The position numbers and the translations under genes are program-made. Shown here piece by piece: positions 9,326 through 19,020 of a stretch of DNA of 57,230 nt (its first letter is position 1; every line of letters begins with the position of its first letter). The notes under the pieces are model-generated. The model ran no database searches and had not been told where the DNA came from. It was given only the letters and a program-made list of their open reading frames with translations. Origin of the DNA: Candidatus Dormiibacterota bacterium (lineage in GTDB: Bacteria; Chloroflexota; Dormibacteria; Aeolococcales; Aeolococcaceae). The DNA lies in contig PLZA01000039.1 of assembly GCA_003153505.1 (NCBI GenBank), positions 71,785-129,014 on the forward strand. Direction: 5' to 3'.

Positions 9326-10345
9326 TTGACAAGCCGCCACGACGCCACCGCGGCTCTGGAGCGCATCGCGTACATCCTCGAACGGGAGCTCGAACCCACG
9401 TACCGCGTGCGTGCCTTTCGCACTGCGGCCGCCGTCGTTCGTGCGCTTCCCGATGCGGAGCTCGAGGAGCGGAGCAGGCGCGGCACACTGCACGGTCTCG
9501 CGGGGATCGGGCCGGTCACCGCGCGGATCATCGAGGAGGCGCTGGCGGGGGCGACACCCGCGTACCTGCAACGCCTCGAAACGGAGGTGCCGCCCATTGC
9601 GGACGCTGCGCTGGCGCTGCGCCGGGCACTGCGCGGCGACTGCCACGTGCACTCGGACTGGTCAGACGGCGGCAGCCCCATCGAGGACATGGCTCGGACC
9701 GCTATCGCCCTTGGTCACGAATACATCGCGCTCACCGATCACTCACCACGGCTCACGGTGGCGCGCGGGCTGAGCATCGAGCGGCTCCGGGAGCAACTCG
9801 ACGTCGTGCGCGGCATCAACGAACGGCTTGCGCCGTTTCGCATCCTTACCGGCATCGAGGTCGACATCCTGGAAGACGGCTCGCTCGACCAGGAGCCGGA
9901 CCTGCTCGCCCAGCTCGACATCGTGGTGGCAAGCGTGCATTCGAAGCTCCGTATGCCGGAGGCGGAGATGACACCGCGAATGCTCACGGCGATCCGAAAC
10001 CCGAACATGGACATCCTCGGTCACTGCACCGGGCGGATCGTCGTCGGCCGGGGGCGGCCCGAGTCGGAGTTCGACGCGGATGCCGTCTTCGCGGAGTGCC
10101 GAGAGCGGCACGTGGCGGTCGAGATCAACTCACGTCCGGAACGGCTCGATCCCCCAACGCGCCTGCTGAAGCTCGCGATCAAGACGGGATGCCGGCTCGC
10201 CGTCGACACCGACGCGCACGCGCCGGGCCAGCTCGAATGGCAGCTGCGTGGGTGCGAGCGCGCTGCCAAGTGCGATGTTTCCGCCGAAATGGTCATCAAC
10301 ACCATGCCGGCGAATGAGCTTGTCGGGTGGACGTGGGCGAAGTAG
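9326..10345 (+). CDS. Helix-hairpin-helix plus PHP-domain metal hydrolase (PolX C-terminal type)
   Basis: 339 residues from a TTG at 9326; gcaggaagg lies upstream and no better start is seen. Residues about 10-95 form helix-hairpin-helix units (RRGTLHGLAGIGPVTARIIEE). The PHP domain follows, with its metal-binding motifs in order: HVHSDWSDG, TDHS, GIEVDIL, VASVHSK, DILGHCTGR, VEINS and DTDAHA. The same order occurs at the end of family X DNA polymerases, but the nucleotidyltransferase domain is absent here. PHP enzymes are phosphoesterases with a trinuclear metal centre; a DNA 3'-end processing role is possible. Convergent with the hydrolase remnant downstream. Confidence 0.85.
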   Translation: MTSRHDATAALERIAYILERELEPTYRVRAFRTAAAVVRALPDAELEERSRRGTLHGLAGIGPVTARIIEEALAGATPAYLQRLETEVPPIADAALALRRALRGDCHVHSDWSDGGSPIEDMARTAIALGHEYIALTDHSPRLTVARGLSIERLREQLDVVRGINERLAPFRILTGIEVDILEDGSLDQEPDLLAQLDIVVASVHSKLRMPEAEMTPRMLTAIRNPNMDILGHCTGRIVVGRGRPESEFDADAVFAECRERHVAVEINSRPERLDPPTRLLKLAIKTGCRLAVDTDAHAPGQLEWQLRGCERAAKCDVSAEMVINTMPANELVGWTWAK

Positions 10346-10449
10346 CTTCGGCTGTGGCGCCGGACGAGGTTCATAGGACGGACCCCGTCCATAGTGATGC
10401 ATAACATCGGCTGCATACGCAATCCGAGCGTGCTTCTGCCGCTCAGCCT

Positions 10450-10846
10450 CGTCGACGGACCCAGTGATGACCACGCGGTCGACGCTCCCAGGATGGTCGA
10501 GGGCGAGTCGCTGGACGACGTACCCGCCCCGATCGTGACCGACGGCGTGGAAGCGAGCATGGCCGAGCATCGTCATGAGGGCAAGCAGATCAACAGCCAT
10601 CTCCCGCTTGCTGGCTTGCGAGTGATCAGGGCGGTCCGGGGGGGTCGACGAGTCCCCATAGCCACGCAAGTCGGGGCAGACGACGCTGAAACCCGCCTGG
10701 ACCAAGGCTGGAGCCACCGCATACCAGGTGGCATGGGTACGAGGGCGGCCGTGGACCAGGAGCACCGCCGGGCCGTCGCCCGCATAGCGGACGCGCACGC
10801 GCACTTCGCCGACGTCCAGGTTCTCGAGCTGAAAGTCCTCAAACAT
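10450..10846 (-). pseudogene. Alpha/beta-hydrolase 5' fragment (haloacetate dehalogenase-like)
   Basis: The frame starts at ATG 10846 (MFEDFQLENLDVG) and shows the beginning of an alpha/beta hydrolase: VLLVHGRPRTHATWY (oxyanion-hole region), VVCPDLRGYGDSSTP and the nucleophile elbow VGHDRGGYV with Asp as nucleophile, as in haloacetate dehalogenases and epoxide hydrolases. After DHPGSVDRV the similarity ends. The open frame then runs into the 3' end of the opposite PHP gene to 10130 without sensible sequence. The acid and His of the catalytic triad are missing, so it is a truncated gene. Confidence 0.7.
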
Positions 10847-10986
10847 GTCGACATTGTGGGTACACGAAGGACGGCATAAACGCTTCGTACGCTCGCGGAC
10901 CGACATCGCCCGTCGCGTCAGCCCATGCTCGCGTCCGGCGGCGCGCGACGGGCCTATCCTTGCGTGGCCGACGACAGGAGGCCGCC

Positions 10987-11493
10987 ATGCCGGACAACCC
11001 GACGATCTCCCGCAGCCGAGGCGCGCCGCCACCACGTATCGTGGTGGCTGACGACAGTTTCGAATTGTGCGGACTGGTCGCGCTCATGCTTCGCAGCCGC
11101 GGTTTCGACGTCGTGGTCGCGTCGGACGGCGACGCCGGCCTGGCGGCAATCCTATCCGACGGCGCCGACGGTCTCGTCTCTGACTTTCAGATGCCTGGTC
11201 TTGATGGCCTGACGCTCTGTCGCGTGCTGCGGGGTTTGCGCGCCTACGCGGCGCTGCCGATCGTGATCTTCACCGGCCTTGAGGATCGCGATCCCCGCCT
11301 CGTCCCCCTGCGTGATATCGGGGATCTTCGGATCCTGCACAAGCCGATGGGACTGCGCGAGATCGCGCCTGCATTGATTGAGATGATTCCGACGAACGTA
11401 ACCGGCATTGGGATGAGGACTCGAGCAGGTACGAGGAGCGTGCACGGTGGCGATCTCGCTCGAGCCGGGCCCCGACTGTTGGCCACACACTAG
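10987..11493 (+). CDS. Single-domain response regulator (CheY-like receiver)
   Basis: The ATG at 10987, with caggagg just upstream, gives 168 residues; an in-frame TTG at 10960 is less likely. The receiver domain shows the acidic pair in IVVADDS (Asp22, Asp23), phospho-acceptor Asp66 in VSDFQMPGLDG, Thr96 in VIFTGLE and Lys119 in LHKPM. No output domain follows. The last 35 residues look disordered. It probably passes a phosphate signal by protein contact. No histidine kinase is encoded nearby. The small gene at 11533 follows closely and may be co-transcribed. Confidence 0.87.
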   Translation: MPDNPTISRSRGAPPPRIVVADDSFELCGLVALMLRSRGFDVVVASDGDAGLAAILSDGADGLVSDFQMPGLDGLTLCRVLRGLRAYAALPIVIFTGLEDRDPRLVPLRDIGDLRILHKPMGLREIAPALIEMIPTNVTGIGMRTRAGTRSVHGGDLARAGPRLLATH

Positions 11494-11532
11494 TCGCGCA
11501 GTTGCGCTGAGACTCGACAAGGAGGAGAACCC

Positions 11533-11781
11533 ATGAGCGACCAAAGCAACCCGCACGATCAACACGACTCCGAGCTCCAGTTGGTGCTGACTATTGGCAT
11601 CGAAGGCTTTCGTGAACTCGTGGCCTGGGTGGCGGAAGGTGCCACCGTGGAGGACCGCCATGCGCGCGGATCCCAGGTGCGCCAGGTAATCGATGAGGTC
11701 GTGAAGGATGTCGATTCAGCGAAGATCAACCAAGCGCTTCTCGATGAGGCGGCACGGCTCCGCGATGAGGCGCCACACTGA
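11533..11781 (+). CDS. Small acidic hypothetical protein
   Basis: 82 residues (starts MSDQSNPHDQHDSELQL) with a strong ribosome site, aaggagga, ending about 6 bases before the ATG. It is acidic, soluble and mostly helical, with two amphipathic stretches (LTIGIEGFRELVAWVAEGA and QVRQVIDEVVKDVDSAKIN). I do not recognise the family. It starts 40 bases after the receiver-only regulator and may be in the same transcript. Confidence 0.68.
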   Translation: MSDQSNPHDQHDSELQLVLTIGIEGFRELVAWVAEGATVEDRHARGSQVRQVIDEVVKDVDSAKINQALLDEAARLRDEAPH

Positions 11782-11956
11782 CTGACGTTTGAACCGCCAC
11801 CGTGGGAGCAGATCGCGCGGAGGCCGCTGAAAGCGTAGGCTCAGTTTGAAGGCTTGGCTGCCGAGGCCAACGGGGTGACGGGATCCAATTTGGGAGAGCC
11901 GCCGCCCTCAGCAGCGAGTGTGCAACACGCAAGGGGCAATCCACGTGGGTCGCGGA

Positions 11957-12679
11957 ATGAGTGCCAACACGCAGGCAAACCGGCTTCTTGATGCTCTCCC
12001 CATTGGAGAAAGCGGGCGTCTCCGACGGGTACTGAGCCCGGTGTTCCTCGACATGGAGACAGTGCTTTTCGAGCCGGGTGAGCCAATCGCCTTCGTCGAC
12101 TTCCCGCGCACGTGCGTGGTCTCGTTAGTCACGCCGTTCCAAGACGGGACCAGCGTGGAGGTGGCCACGATTGGAAACGAAGGCATCGTCGGGGTGCCCA
12201 TCCATCCCGGGGGAGCACTCGCCTTCCGAGCCATCTCCTCGGTGGCGGGGTGGGTGGACCGTACGGACGCGGCGACGTTCCTTGGCGAGGTCAAAGCCGA
12301 CCGCCATCTGCGGGAGCTCGTGAACGACTACGTTCGGGCGTTCTTCGGAGAAATCGCTCAGGCGGCGGCATGCAATCGACTCCACTCGAACGAGGAACGC
12401 CTCAGCCGCTGGCTGCTGATGAGCCACGATCGCGTCGGAACGGACGAGTTCGCGATCACCCACGAGGTCCTCGGTCAGATACTCGGCTCGCGTCGAGCAA
12501 CGGTGACCCTGTCCGCAGAGCGCCTTCGAGCCGCGGGCCTCATCAATTACTACCGCGGTCGAGTCACGATCATTGATCGCATCGGGCTCGAGGCCGTCGC
12601 GTGTGAGTGCTACCGCGCTATCACCACCGAGTTGGACGGGGTGGTCCGACGGGCACGGCGCCGTTCCACCGCGACGTGA
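11957..12679 (+). CDS. Crp/Fnr-family transcriptional regulator
   Basis: 240 residues from ATG 11957 (MSANTQANRLL); a GTG at 11918 would add 13 unlikely residues. The N-terminal part is a cyclic-nucleotide-binding-like beta barrel (DMETVLFEPGEPIAFVDFP, TSVEVATIGNEGIVG). A long dimer helix and a winged helix-turn-helix follow, with ERLSRWLLMSHDRVG, FAITHEVLGQILGSRRATV and the wing GLINYYRGRVTIIDR. No Cys cluster like that of FNR is present, and the usual cAMP-contact Arg is not evident, so the effector is unknown. GNEGIVGVP with a C-terminal HTH is common in Crp-like regulators of high-GC soil bacteria. Confidence 0.87.
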   Translation: MSANTQANRLLDALPIGESGRLRRVLSPVFLDMETVLFEPGEPIAFVDFPRTCVVSLVTPFQDGTSVEVATIGNEGIVGVPIHPGGALAFRAISSVAGWVDRTDAATFLGEVKADRHLRELVNDYVRAFFGEIAQAAACNRLHSNEERLSRWLLMSHDRVGTDEFAITHEVLGQILGSRRATVTLSAERLRAAGLINYYRGRVTIIDRIGLEAVACECYRAITTELDGVVRRARRRSTAT

Positions 12680-12824
12680 GATTGGGTCCTCAGGGGCCGT
12701 CGACCCGCAGCGACGCGAAAGGAATCTGCTGCTTCTCACAGGGCGCCGGACTTTGAGTCCGAGCGCTTGAGCGCGCTGTAGCGGACAGACGAAGGTCACC
12801 GTCCTGCGGCACGATGGGAGGGCC

Positions 12825-13031
12825 TTGTCTGAACAGTGCGGCCGCTGCGGGTCTGAACGTCTTCTTTCCCTGAGCTTCGATGCAGCTAATCCTGATGACG
12901 GCGGACATCCAGATGATGATGGTCAGCCGGAGCTCTCCCAGCCGCGGGAGCGCCCCGTCAAGAAGTGTGTCGCGTGCGGACAGCAGTTGTATGCTCGCGA
13001 TCTCGCTGGTGCGCCGCCAGCGTTCACCTGA
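12825..13031 (+). CDS. Small two-CxxC zinc-ribbon protein
   Basis: 68 residues from a TTG at 12825, with gggagg directly upstream. Two knuckles are present, CGRCG near the start (residues 5-9) and CVACG (residues 48-52), separated by an acidic Asp/Pro-rich linker. Four cysteines in this spacing suggest one structural zinc site. Families of this type include regulators and nucleic-acid-binding proteins; no specific assignment is possible. The start codon and gene reality rest on the ribosome site and the CxxC pair. Confidence 0.5.
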   Translation: MSEQCGRCGSERLLSLSFDAANPDDGGHPDDDGQPELSQPRERPVKKCVACGQQLYARDLAGAPPAFT

Positions 13032-13227
13032 CCGTGGCCGTGCGGCACGAATCGGGCGCGAACGTGCCTGACCTGCGGACGCTGTGACGTCGCCGCGCCA
13101 CCGGTCCACTCAGCCGAGCACGCCGCCTCTGGATTGTGAGAACGGCCGAACGCTAATCCGTACTCCGAGATGTCGGTGAGTGCAGGAATGAGATCGCTCC
13201 GAGCGCACGCGCATTATCCTCTCTGGC

Positions 13228-15138
13228 GTGTCTTCAACCCCCGCGAGACCATCGAGAAATCGCGATGCAAGCCGACCTACCCCTCGCAACGCGATACGTG
13301 GCCTCGGTCCGCTGCTCTGCTGGGCCGTCGTCTTCGCGGATATAGGAACATCGGTCTACTACACGCCCGGCATCCTCTTCAGCCGGGTCGGCCTCCACGC
13401 TGCATTGTTCGTCGCCCTTACCCTCATCGTCTTCGTCTTGCTGACCATCAAATATGCGGAGGTTGCGGTCCGATACCCTGAAGGTGGCGGGGTGGTGACG
13501 GTCGGAGCACAGGCCATCCACCCCTGGGTCGGGCTGATCGGCGGACTGTTCATCCTCGTCGATTACTTCCTCACCTCAGCGCTGAGCGCGTTGTCTGGGC
13601 TGATCTACCTCAGCGTCTTTGCTCCGGGTCTGATCGGAGCTGTGACGCTGCTCACTGTCGTCGCTCTGCTTTTGCTGGCGGGGCTCAACCTGATGGGTGT
13701 CAACGCCGACGCCAAGGTCACTGCGGTGATCGCCGTTGTCGCCCTGGGCAGCCAGCTTGCAGTGGTGATCGCGGTCCTTGTCCACGCCGGCGTCGGCAGC
13801 GCCCTGGCAGCGGTGCCAAAGACCCTTTCCGGACCGAAACTTGGCGACATCGCACTGCTGACCGGCTACGCCGGGGCATTCCTGGCCTTCTCCGGACTCG
13901 AGAGCATCTCGCAACTCGCCCCGGCCATGAAGCGCCCGCAGCGTCGGGTCGCGCCTCGTGCCATGGTCATCGTGGTGCTCACGGTCGTCATCACCAGCCC
14001 GCTGCTGACCCTATGGTCAACCACGCTGCTCAATGCGGGCCACACCAACCCGAATCAGTTCATCTCTGCACTCGGTGGCTACGCCGCCGGGCCGCTGCTC
14101 CAGACCGAGGTTGCCGCAAGCGCGGGTCTGCTCCTCATCTTCGCCAGCAACACCGCGATCATCGGCTGCTACCACGTGTTTCTGGCTCTCTCGAAACTTC
14201 GCTTTCTCCCCGAGGTGTTGCAGCATCGCAACCAGTGGCGGAACACCCCCCACTGGTCAGTTCTTGCCGCCATCGCCATCCCCATTGCTGTCGTCATCAT
14301 CAGCGCGGGCAACGTTGGCCTGCTCGGCGACATGTATGCGTTCGGCCTCCTCGGAGCCTTCAGCGTCACCTCCGTGTGCCTCGACATCGTGCGATGGCGC
14401 GAGCGTCGCGCGTTGCAGGGCCGACGGTACGTCGCCGACGCCGAGCCGGCGGGACCCTCAAGGTTCATGTTCATCCTCGGCGTCGTGACGTCGGTACTCG
14501 TGGTGACTGCGTGGGTGACCAATCTCTTCGCCAAGCCCCTGGCCACGCTCTTCGGCGGGTCCATCACCATTGCTGGGGTGGCCGTGGCAGCGATCACCCA
14601 CTGGGCACGGCGGCGCGGCGGTCGGCCCGGAGTTGTCCCCGTCATCCAGCGTCTGGACCAGCTCGCCCATCTGCATCGGGCGGGCTGGCAGTCGCACGAA
14701 CCGGTCATGGTCCTGTTGAACGGGGAGGGACAAGACCTCGAGGCGCTGGTCGAGGCGGGGATCGCCGAAGCAGCCGGCGGACCGCTTGGTTTCGCCTTCG
14801 TCGGCACCGAGGCTGCGCACGGTCCCGGGACACGGATCATGGAGATCCTCGATCCGTACCTTGCGGATGAGCGCGCCCACGAGGCGTTCCGTGTGGTGCA
14901 GCAATTAACTCGTGCCCGCCACAAGCCGCGCCACCTCGTCTACACGCCACGACAGGACCGGTCGAAGGCCGCCATGCAACTCTGGGAAATCCTGCACCCT
15001 CGCGAGCTGATCGTCCTCCGCAGCGACGAGCCCTCACTTGCCGGCATCGTCGACGGCAACGGGCGTCACGAGGAAAGCCAAGGGGTCGAATTGACCATCC
15101 ACCAAGCGGCGTCAACGGTATTGCAAGGTTCATCCTGA
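13228..15138 (+). CDS. APC-superfamily amino acid permease with C-terminal cytoplasmic domain
   Basis: 636 residues from GTG 13228. About twelve membrane spans fill residues 28-460. The first shows AVVFADIGTSVYYTPGILF, the substrate-site signature of APC/KUP-like transporters, and FLAFSGLESISQLAPAMK lies in the middle. After the last span, a soluble region of about 150 residues has PVMVLLNGEGQDLEALVEA and FAFVGTEAA, resembling the USP-like cytoplasmic tails of some APC permeases. It is likely a proton-coupled amino acid or cation transporter of the cytoplasmic membrane. It converges with the AfsR-like gene 33 bases downstream. Confidence 0.87.
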   Translation: MSSTPARPSRNRDASRPTPRNAIRGLGPLLCWAVVFADIGTSVYYTPGILFSRVGLHAALFVALTLIVFVLLTIKYAEVAVRYPEGGGVVTVGAQAIHPWVGLIGGLFILVDYFLTSALSALSGLIYLSVFAPGLIGAVTLLTVVALLLLAGLNLMGVNADAKVTAVIAVVALGSQLAVVIAVLVHAGVGSALAAVPKTLSGPKLGDIALLTGYAGAFLAFSGLESISQLAPAMKRPQRRVAPRAMVIVVLTVVITSPLLTLWSTTLLNAGHTNPNQFISALGGYAAGPLLQTEVAASAGLLLIFASNTAIIGCYHVFLALSKLRFLPEVLQHRNQWRNTPHWSVLAAIAIPIAVVIISAGNVGLLGDMYAFGLLGAFSVTSVCLDIVRWRERRALQGRRYVADAEPAGPSRFMFILGVVTSVLVVTAWVTNLFAKPLATLFGGSITIAGVAVAAITHWARRRGGRPGVVPVIQRLDQLAHLHRAGWQSHEPVMVLLNGEGQDLEALVEAGIAEAAGGPLGFAFVGTEAAHGPGTRIMEILDPYLADERAHEAFRVVQQLTRARHKPRHLVYTPRQDRSKAAMQLWEILHPRELIVLRSDEPSLAGIVDGNGRHEESQGVELTIHQAASTVLQGSS

Positions 15139-15171
15139 CCCTGGCGCACGAGAGGTCAGAGGGTGTGTGGC

Positions 15172-18165
15172 CTAGCTCGCCATCCGGCGCGACACCTCGA
15201 GCAGCGCGGTTCTGGCTTCGCGGTGCACATCCGTCGCCGAGCGACTCGGGAATCCGCGCGTGGCGCCCGGAATTGCGATCCGGGCGCGTGTCGCCTCGAT
15301 GTCGGCCTGGTCCGTCGGCGGGACCGGCTGGCGGATGTCCGCACGAATGGCGGCCGCAGCGTCGAGCAGTTCGGCCGCTCCCAACCGCCCGGCCTGTGCG
15401 AGCAATCTGGCCACGACCTCCACCGCCTCGACCAGCACCCACCGATCGGCCTCGGGATCGACCACCGCGAGCGCCGCCTCGAGATGAATGCCGGCGCTTG
15501 GGATCTGCCCCTCGTCGAGGTCGAGCCGGGCGAGGTTAATGTGGCCAAGTGCGACCGTGGTCCGGGTGCCGACGGCTTCGCCGGCGTCGATTGCGGCTTG
15601 CGCGCGAGTGCGTGCGACGGCGGGGCGTCCAAGCGCCCTCGTGACCGCGGCCAGGCGGTACGCCACCGTGCCTTCCATGGTCTGATGGCCGAGCTCCCGG
15701 AACAGCTCGAGCGCCTCGTCACCCGCGTGGAGAGCGGCGTCAAGCTCGCCGCTCTTCCACTCCGCGAGCAGCAGGGCGGCGAGCGCCTGGCCCCGTGCCA
15801 GCGGGTTGCCACCGCCGACGGCGATCCGTAGGGCCCTGCGGAGCGCCGGGAGCGCCGCGGCCACGTCGCCCTCGTCGGCCAGCAGGGACCCGAGGTGAAG
15901 GCGCGTGATGCCCGTCTCGGCCTCGACATCAGCTTCGTCGAGCCGGCTCAGCGACGCTTCCAGGAGGTCACGTGCCAAGGCGAGATCGTCGGTCGCAGCG
16001 GCAATAGCACCGAGGCGGCGCAGCGCGCGTCCCTCGCCGAGTGCGTCACCCAGGTCGCGAAAGAGATCGCGGGCAGCCGAAACGACCTCGCTACCACGCC
16101 CGAAATCGGTAAGCCAATACGCGAGGTGTCCACAACGCAGAAGCGCTTCGGCCCGCAGCGCGGGCAACGGATCAGCGGCCGCGATCAACTGCGTCAGCCA
16201 GTCCATGCCCTCAGCCGGCCGGCGCCCGAGCCAGTAGTCGGTGAGCAGGGTGGCGATTTCGAGCCCTCGCGTCACGAGGCGCGGATCGGCGCCGGGCGTG
16301 CACAGCTCGCCGAACACGGCACGGACGTGGGGCATGTCGTTGTCGAGCTCGCGGAGCGCGTCGGGCCGCTGTTGCGACGCCAGTCGTGGGACCACGCTCA
16401 TCACCCGGTCCAGGACTGCGTCTCTGTAGCGCAGGCGAGCGCTCGCCACGGCGCGCGTACCTGAGGCCTCGATCGTATGAACGGCGACGGTGCGCAGCAA
16501 CTGGCAGCGGGTCGTGCTTATTGCGCTGCGCACCTGCACCAGGCTCGCGTCGACGAGTCGTCCGATCACGTCGTGGAGGTCACCGGTAAAGGCGGGATCA
16601 ACCACGTGGCCGACGAGGTCGGTGTCTGCGTCGGACACCATGATCGCGAAGGCGAGGAGCACATGACGCTCGTCGGCCGAGAGCGCCGCAAGGCTGGTGT
16701 CGAGCGCCAGCCAGAGTCCATCGCGACCCCCTGCCGAGCGGCCGGCCCAGCGGCCGAGGTCGGTTTGCACCCGAGTGGTGAGCTCGCGGAGACTGAGTAG
16801 ATTGAGGTGTCGTGCCACGAGCTCGAGGGCCAGGGGGAGGCGGTCGACGAGTCCGCAGAGCCGGTCGGCGGTAGCTTCATCCCGAGGTGCCACGGCAAAG
16901 CGGGCGTTGACCAGGCGGGCGCGATCGGCGAGCAGGGCGAGCGCGTCGTCGGGCGGGAGCGGGCCCACCGCGATGAGCGCTTCGTCGAGGATGCCAATCC
17001 GCTCGCGGCTGGTCACGAGCACGCGGACCCGCGGGCAGGATGCGAGCAGTCGTCGCACCTGCGCCGCGACCTCGGCAAGGCGCCGTTCGCAGCCGTCGAG
17101 CACCACGAGCCCGGTGGCGTCGCGGAGGCGCTCGACCATGCCGTCGGACGGGTCGAGCGATCGCGACGAGGGCGCGACCACATCGAGCACGGCTGCGGCC
17201 ACCGGCTCGGTCACCGGGAGATGCTCGACATCCACGTACCAGACGGCGCCGTCGGCCTCACTCGCGGCGTCCAGGGCGAGCCGGGTCTTGCCGGCCCCCG
17301 GTGGGCCGACCAGTGTGCAGACGCGGGCCCGGCCCCAGACCTCGGTCAGGTCCCGACGCTCCTGGGCGCGACCGATCAGCCGAGTCGCTGTGCCAGGGAC
17401 TCGTGATCTCGGCGCACTCGTTCCAGCGACATCGCCGGGCTGCACATCGAGAGCCGGATCCTGGGCAAGCACCGCCTGCTGCATCCGTTGCAGGGCAGGG
17501 CCCGGTTCGACGCCGAGCTCGTCGAGGAGCCGGTCTCGGGCCTGGGAGTACACATCGAGGGCTTCCGCCTGACGGCCCGATCGGTAGAGCGCGATCATCA
17601 ACAGCTCCCAGCGGTGCTCTCGGTACGGCTCCTCGGCAACAAGCGAGCGGGCCGATCCCACGAGGCCGTCGGAGCGCCCGAGCGTCAGCTCGGCGCGGAG
17701 CAACTGCTCGCGCGCCGCTTCAACGATCTCTTTGAGCCGAGCGGCTTCTGTCTCGGCTTCGGGAAGGTGGTCAAGCTCGGGCAGCGGACGGCCTCGCCAG
17801 AGCGCGATCGCCTCCCGGAGCAGCGTCATCGAACGGTCCGGATCGGAGCCGATCAGGCGACGTGCCGACTCGATCGAGCCCTCGAACTCAATTGCGTCGG
17901 TCGGCGTCTCCAATCGGTACCCGGATGGAGTGTTCGAGATCACCAGCCCGGTGGCGCGCAGGCGGAGCACATACGTGGCGATCGTGTGGCGCGCGGTTGC
18001 GGGTGGCTCATCGCCCCAGGCGGCACTCTCCAGTGCTTCCCACGAAACCGGCCGGCCGCGACCGAGCGCCAGCCCTGCCAACACGCGGCGTTGCCTGCGG
18101 CCGCCGAGCTCAAACTCGGCCGACCCATCCCGAACCTGAACTGGACCGAGAATGCAGACAAGCAC
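15172..18165 (-). CDS. AfsR/SARP-type regulator: wHTH, BTAD, NTPase and TPR domains
   Basis: 997 residues from ATG 18165. Order of domains: OmpR-like winged helix (about 1-90: LGPVQVRDG, RRQRRVLAGLAL, TYVLRLR), bacterial transcriptional activation domain (about 95-235, with YREHRWELLMIALYRSGRQAE), STAND/NB-ARC-type NTPase from about 260 with the P-loop GPPGAGKT (287-294), VVLDGCE as Walker B region and LPLALELVARHL as GxP-type motif, then helical TPR-like repeats to the end. This is the full AfsR plan; such proteins bind DNA direct repeats in an ATP-dependent way and switch on specialised genes. The divergent lipoprotein gene at 18390 is its closest possible target (inference). No biosynthetic cluster is in view. 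Confidence 0.93.
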   Translation of the reverse strand: MLVCILGPVQVRDGSAEFELGGRRQRRVLAGLALGRGRPVSWEALESAAWGDEPPATARHTIATYVLRLRATGLVISNTPSGYRLETPTDAIEFEGSIESARRLIGSDPDRSMTLLREAIALWRGRPLPELDHLPEAETEAARLKEIVEAAREQLLRAELTLGRSDGLVGSARSLVAEEPYREHRWELLMIALYRSGRQAEALDVYSQARDRLLDELGVEPGPALQRMQQAVLAQDPALDVQPGDVAGTSAPRSRVPGTATRLIGRAQERRDLTEVWGRARVCTLVGPPGAGKTRLALDAASEADGAVWYVDVEHLPVTEPVAAAVLDVVAPSSRSLDPSDGMVERLRDATGLVVLDGCERRLAEVAAQVRRLLASCPRVRVLVTSRERIGILDEALIAVGPLPPDDALALLADRARLVNARFAVAPRDEATADRLCGLVDRLPLALELVARHLNLLSLRELTTRVQTDLGRWAGRSAGGRDGLWLALDTSLAALSADERHVLLAFAIMVSDADTDLVGHVVDPAFTGDLHDVIGRLVDASLVQVRSAISTTRCQLLRTVAVHTIEASGTRAVASARLRYRDAVLDRVMSVVPRLASQQRPDALRELDNDMPHVRAVFGELCTPGADPRLVTRGLEIATLLTDYWLGRRPAEGMDWLTQLIAAADPLPALRAEALLRCGHLAYWLTDFGRGSEVVSAARDLFRDLGDALGEGRALRRLGAIAAATDDLALARDLLEASLSRLDEADVEAETGITRLHLGSLLADEGDVAAALPALRRALRIAVGGGNPLARGQALAALLLAEWKSGELDAALHAGDEALELFRELGHQTMEGTVAYRLAAVTRALGRPAVARTRAQAAIDAGEAVGTRTTVALGHINLARLDLDEGQIPSAGIHLEAALAVVDPEADRWVLVEAVEVVARLLAQAGRLGAAELLDAAAAIRADIRQPVPPTDQADIEATRARIAIPGATRGFPSRSATDVHREARTALLEVSRRMAS

Positions 18166-18389
18166 CGCGCAATCCTACGTGGCTCTCTCCGAGTCTTCGG
18201 CCGCATCCCGAAAAGCCAGCCCCGCCTGTCACCCGCGGGCGAGAACCGCCTGACCAAAACCGTGGCCATTGGAAGCTCGCGGTCGCGCCGGAAAGCACAG
18301 AGCCGCCACCGGCTTTTGCGATCGGTCTGCGATCGCGGCTCCTACTGTGGCCGCCTGACAGGCTCACCGAGCCCCTGAGGAGAACGCCC

Positions 18390-18944
18390 GTGACCACACG
18401 CCCCCCGGCCAACCTCGTCTCTCTCATGTCGGCGGCAGTCGCGACCGCACTGCTTGCGGGTTGCGGGTCGTCGATCGGAACGACTGCGAGCAGCAGCGGA
18501 GTGGGATCGCAATCGTCTTCTGGTGGCTCCGGTTCCAGCTCCGGAACGTCCATCACTGACGGCATCGGCCACTCCGTTAGCGTGTGTTCGCTGATCCCCG
18601 CGGGCACGGCCGCGTCTGTCAGCGGCGAGGCCATCACCGTCGCTCAGGAGCAGGACACGCCGAGCTACAAGATCTGGTCCTGCAACTACACCAGCGCTGA
18701 CGGCGCGACCGGCTTTGTCCTCGATGTGCTCGCAATGGACGCTGCTGCCGGCTACGACGCTGACATTCAGGCCGCTCACACAGTCGGCGCGACCGTGACG
18801 CAGATCAGCGGGCTCGGCGACAAGGCGTTCTCCGGCATCCATCAGGTGGAGGCGCTCTTCGGTAACTACTCGATCTCCGTGGCGAATCTCTCATCGGACG
18901 CCGCATCTGAGACCTTGATCAAAGACCTGCAGCCAAAGATCTGA
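18390..18944 (+). CDS. Lipoprotein with DUF3558-like domain
   Basis: 184 residues from GTG 18390, with ctgaggaga 7 bases upstream. The signal peptide ends with the lipobox LLAGC, so it should be lipid-anchored outside. A Ser/Gly-rich linker is followed by a domain with two Cys (VCSLIPAGTAASVSG and WSCNYTSADG) and the end ISGLGDKAFSG. The Cys spacing and the GLGDKAF motif resemble DUF3558-type lipoproteins of actinobacteria, whose role is unknown. It diverges from the AfsR-like gene; the 224 bases between them should hold both promoters. Confidence 0.78.
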   Translation: MTTRPPANLVSLMSAAVATALLAGCGSSIGTTASSSGVGSQSSSGGSGSSSGTSITDGIGHSVSVCSLIPAGTAASVSGEAITVAQEQDTPSYKIWSCNYTSADGATGFVLDVLAMDAAAGYDADIQAAHTVGATVTQISGLGDKAFSGIHQVEALFGNYSISVANLSSDAASETLIKDLQPKI

Positions 18945-18985
18945 CCGAGCTCGCCAAACGGCCGCCAACCCTGGGCCCCGTGATG

Positions 18986-19009
18986 CGAATTCGATGGAGT
19001 TCTCACAAC
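18986..19009. repeat. Solitary IS256-like terminus
   Basis: The 24 bases cgaattcgatggagttctca plus caac match 32231-32254 with two differences. The second copy lies just past the 3' end of the IS256/Mutator transposase remnant, so this is likely a stray end of the same element family without its transposase. Confidence 0.55.
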
Positions 19010-19020
19010 GTAGGTGTCCA

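Noticed and set aside
8554..9690. Minus-strand open frame of 378 codons
   Set aside because: It spans the DUF1801 and PHP genes in antisense, is rich in Ser/Arg/Ala and has no recognisable motif.
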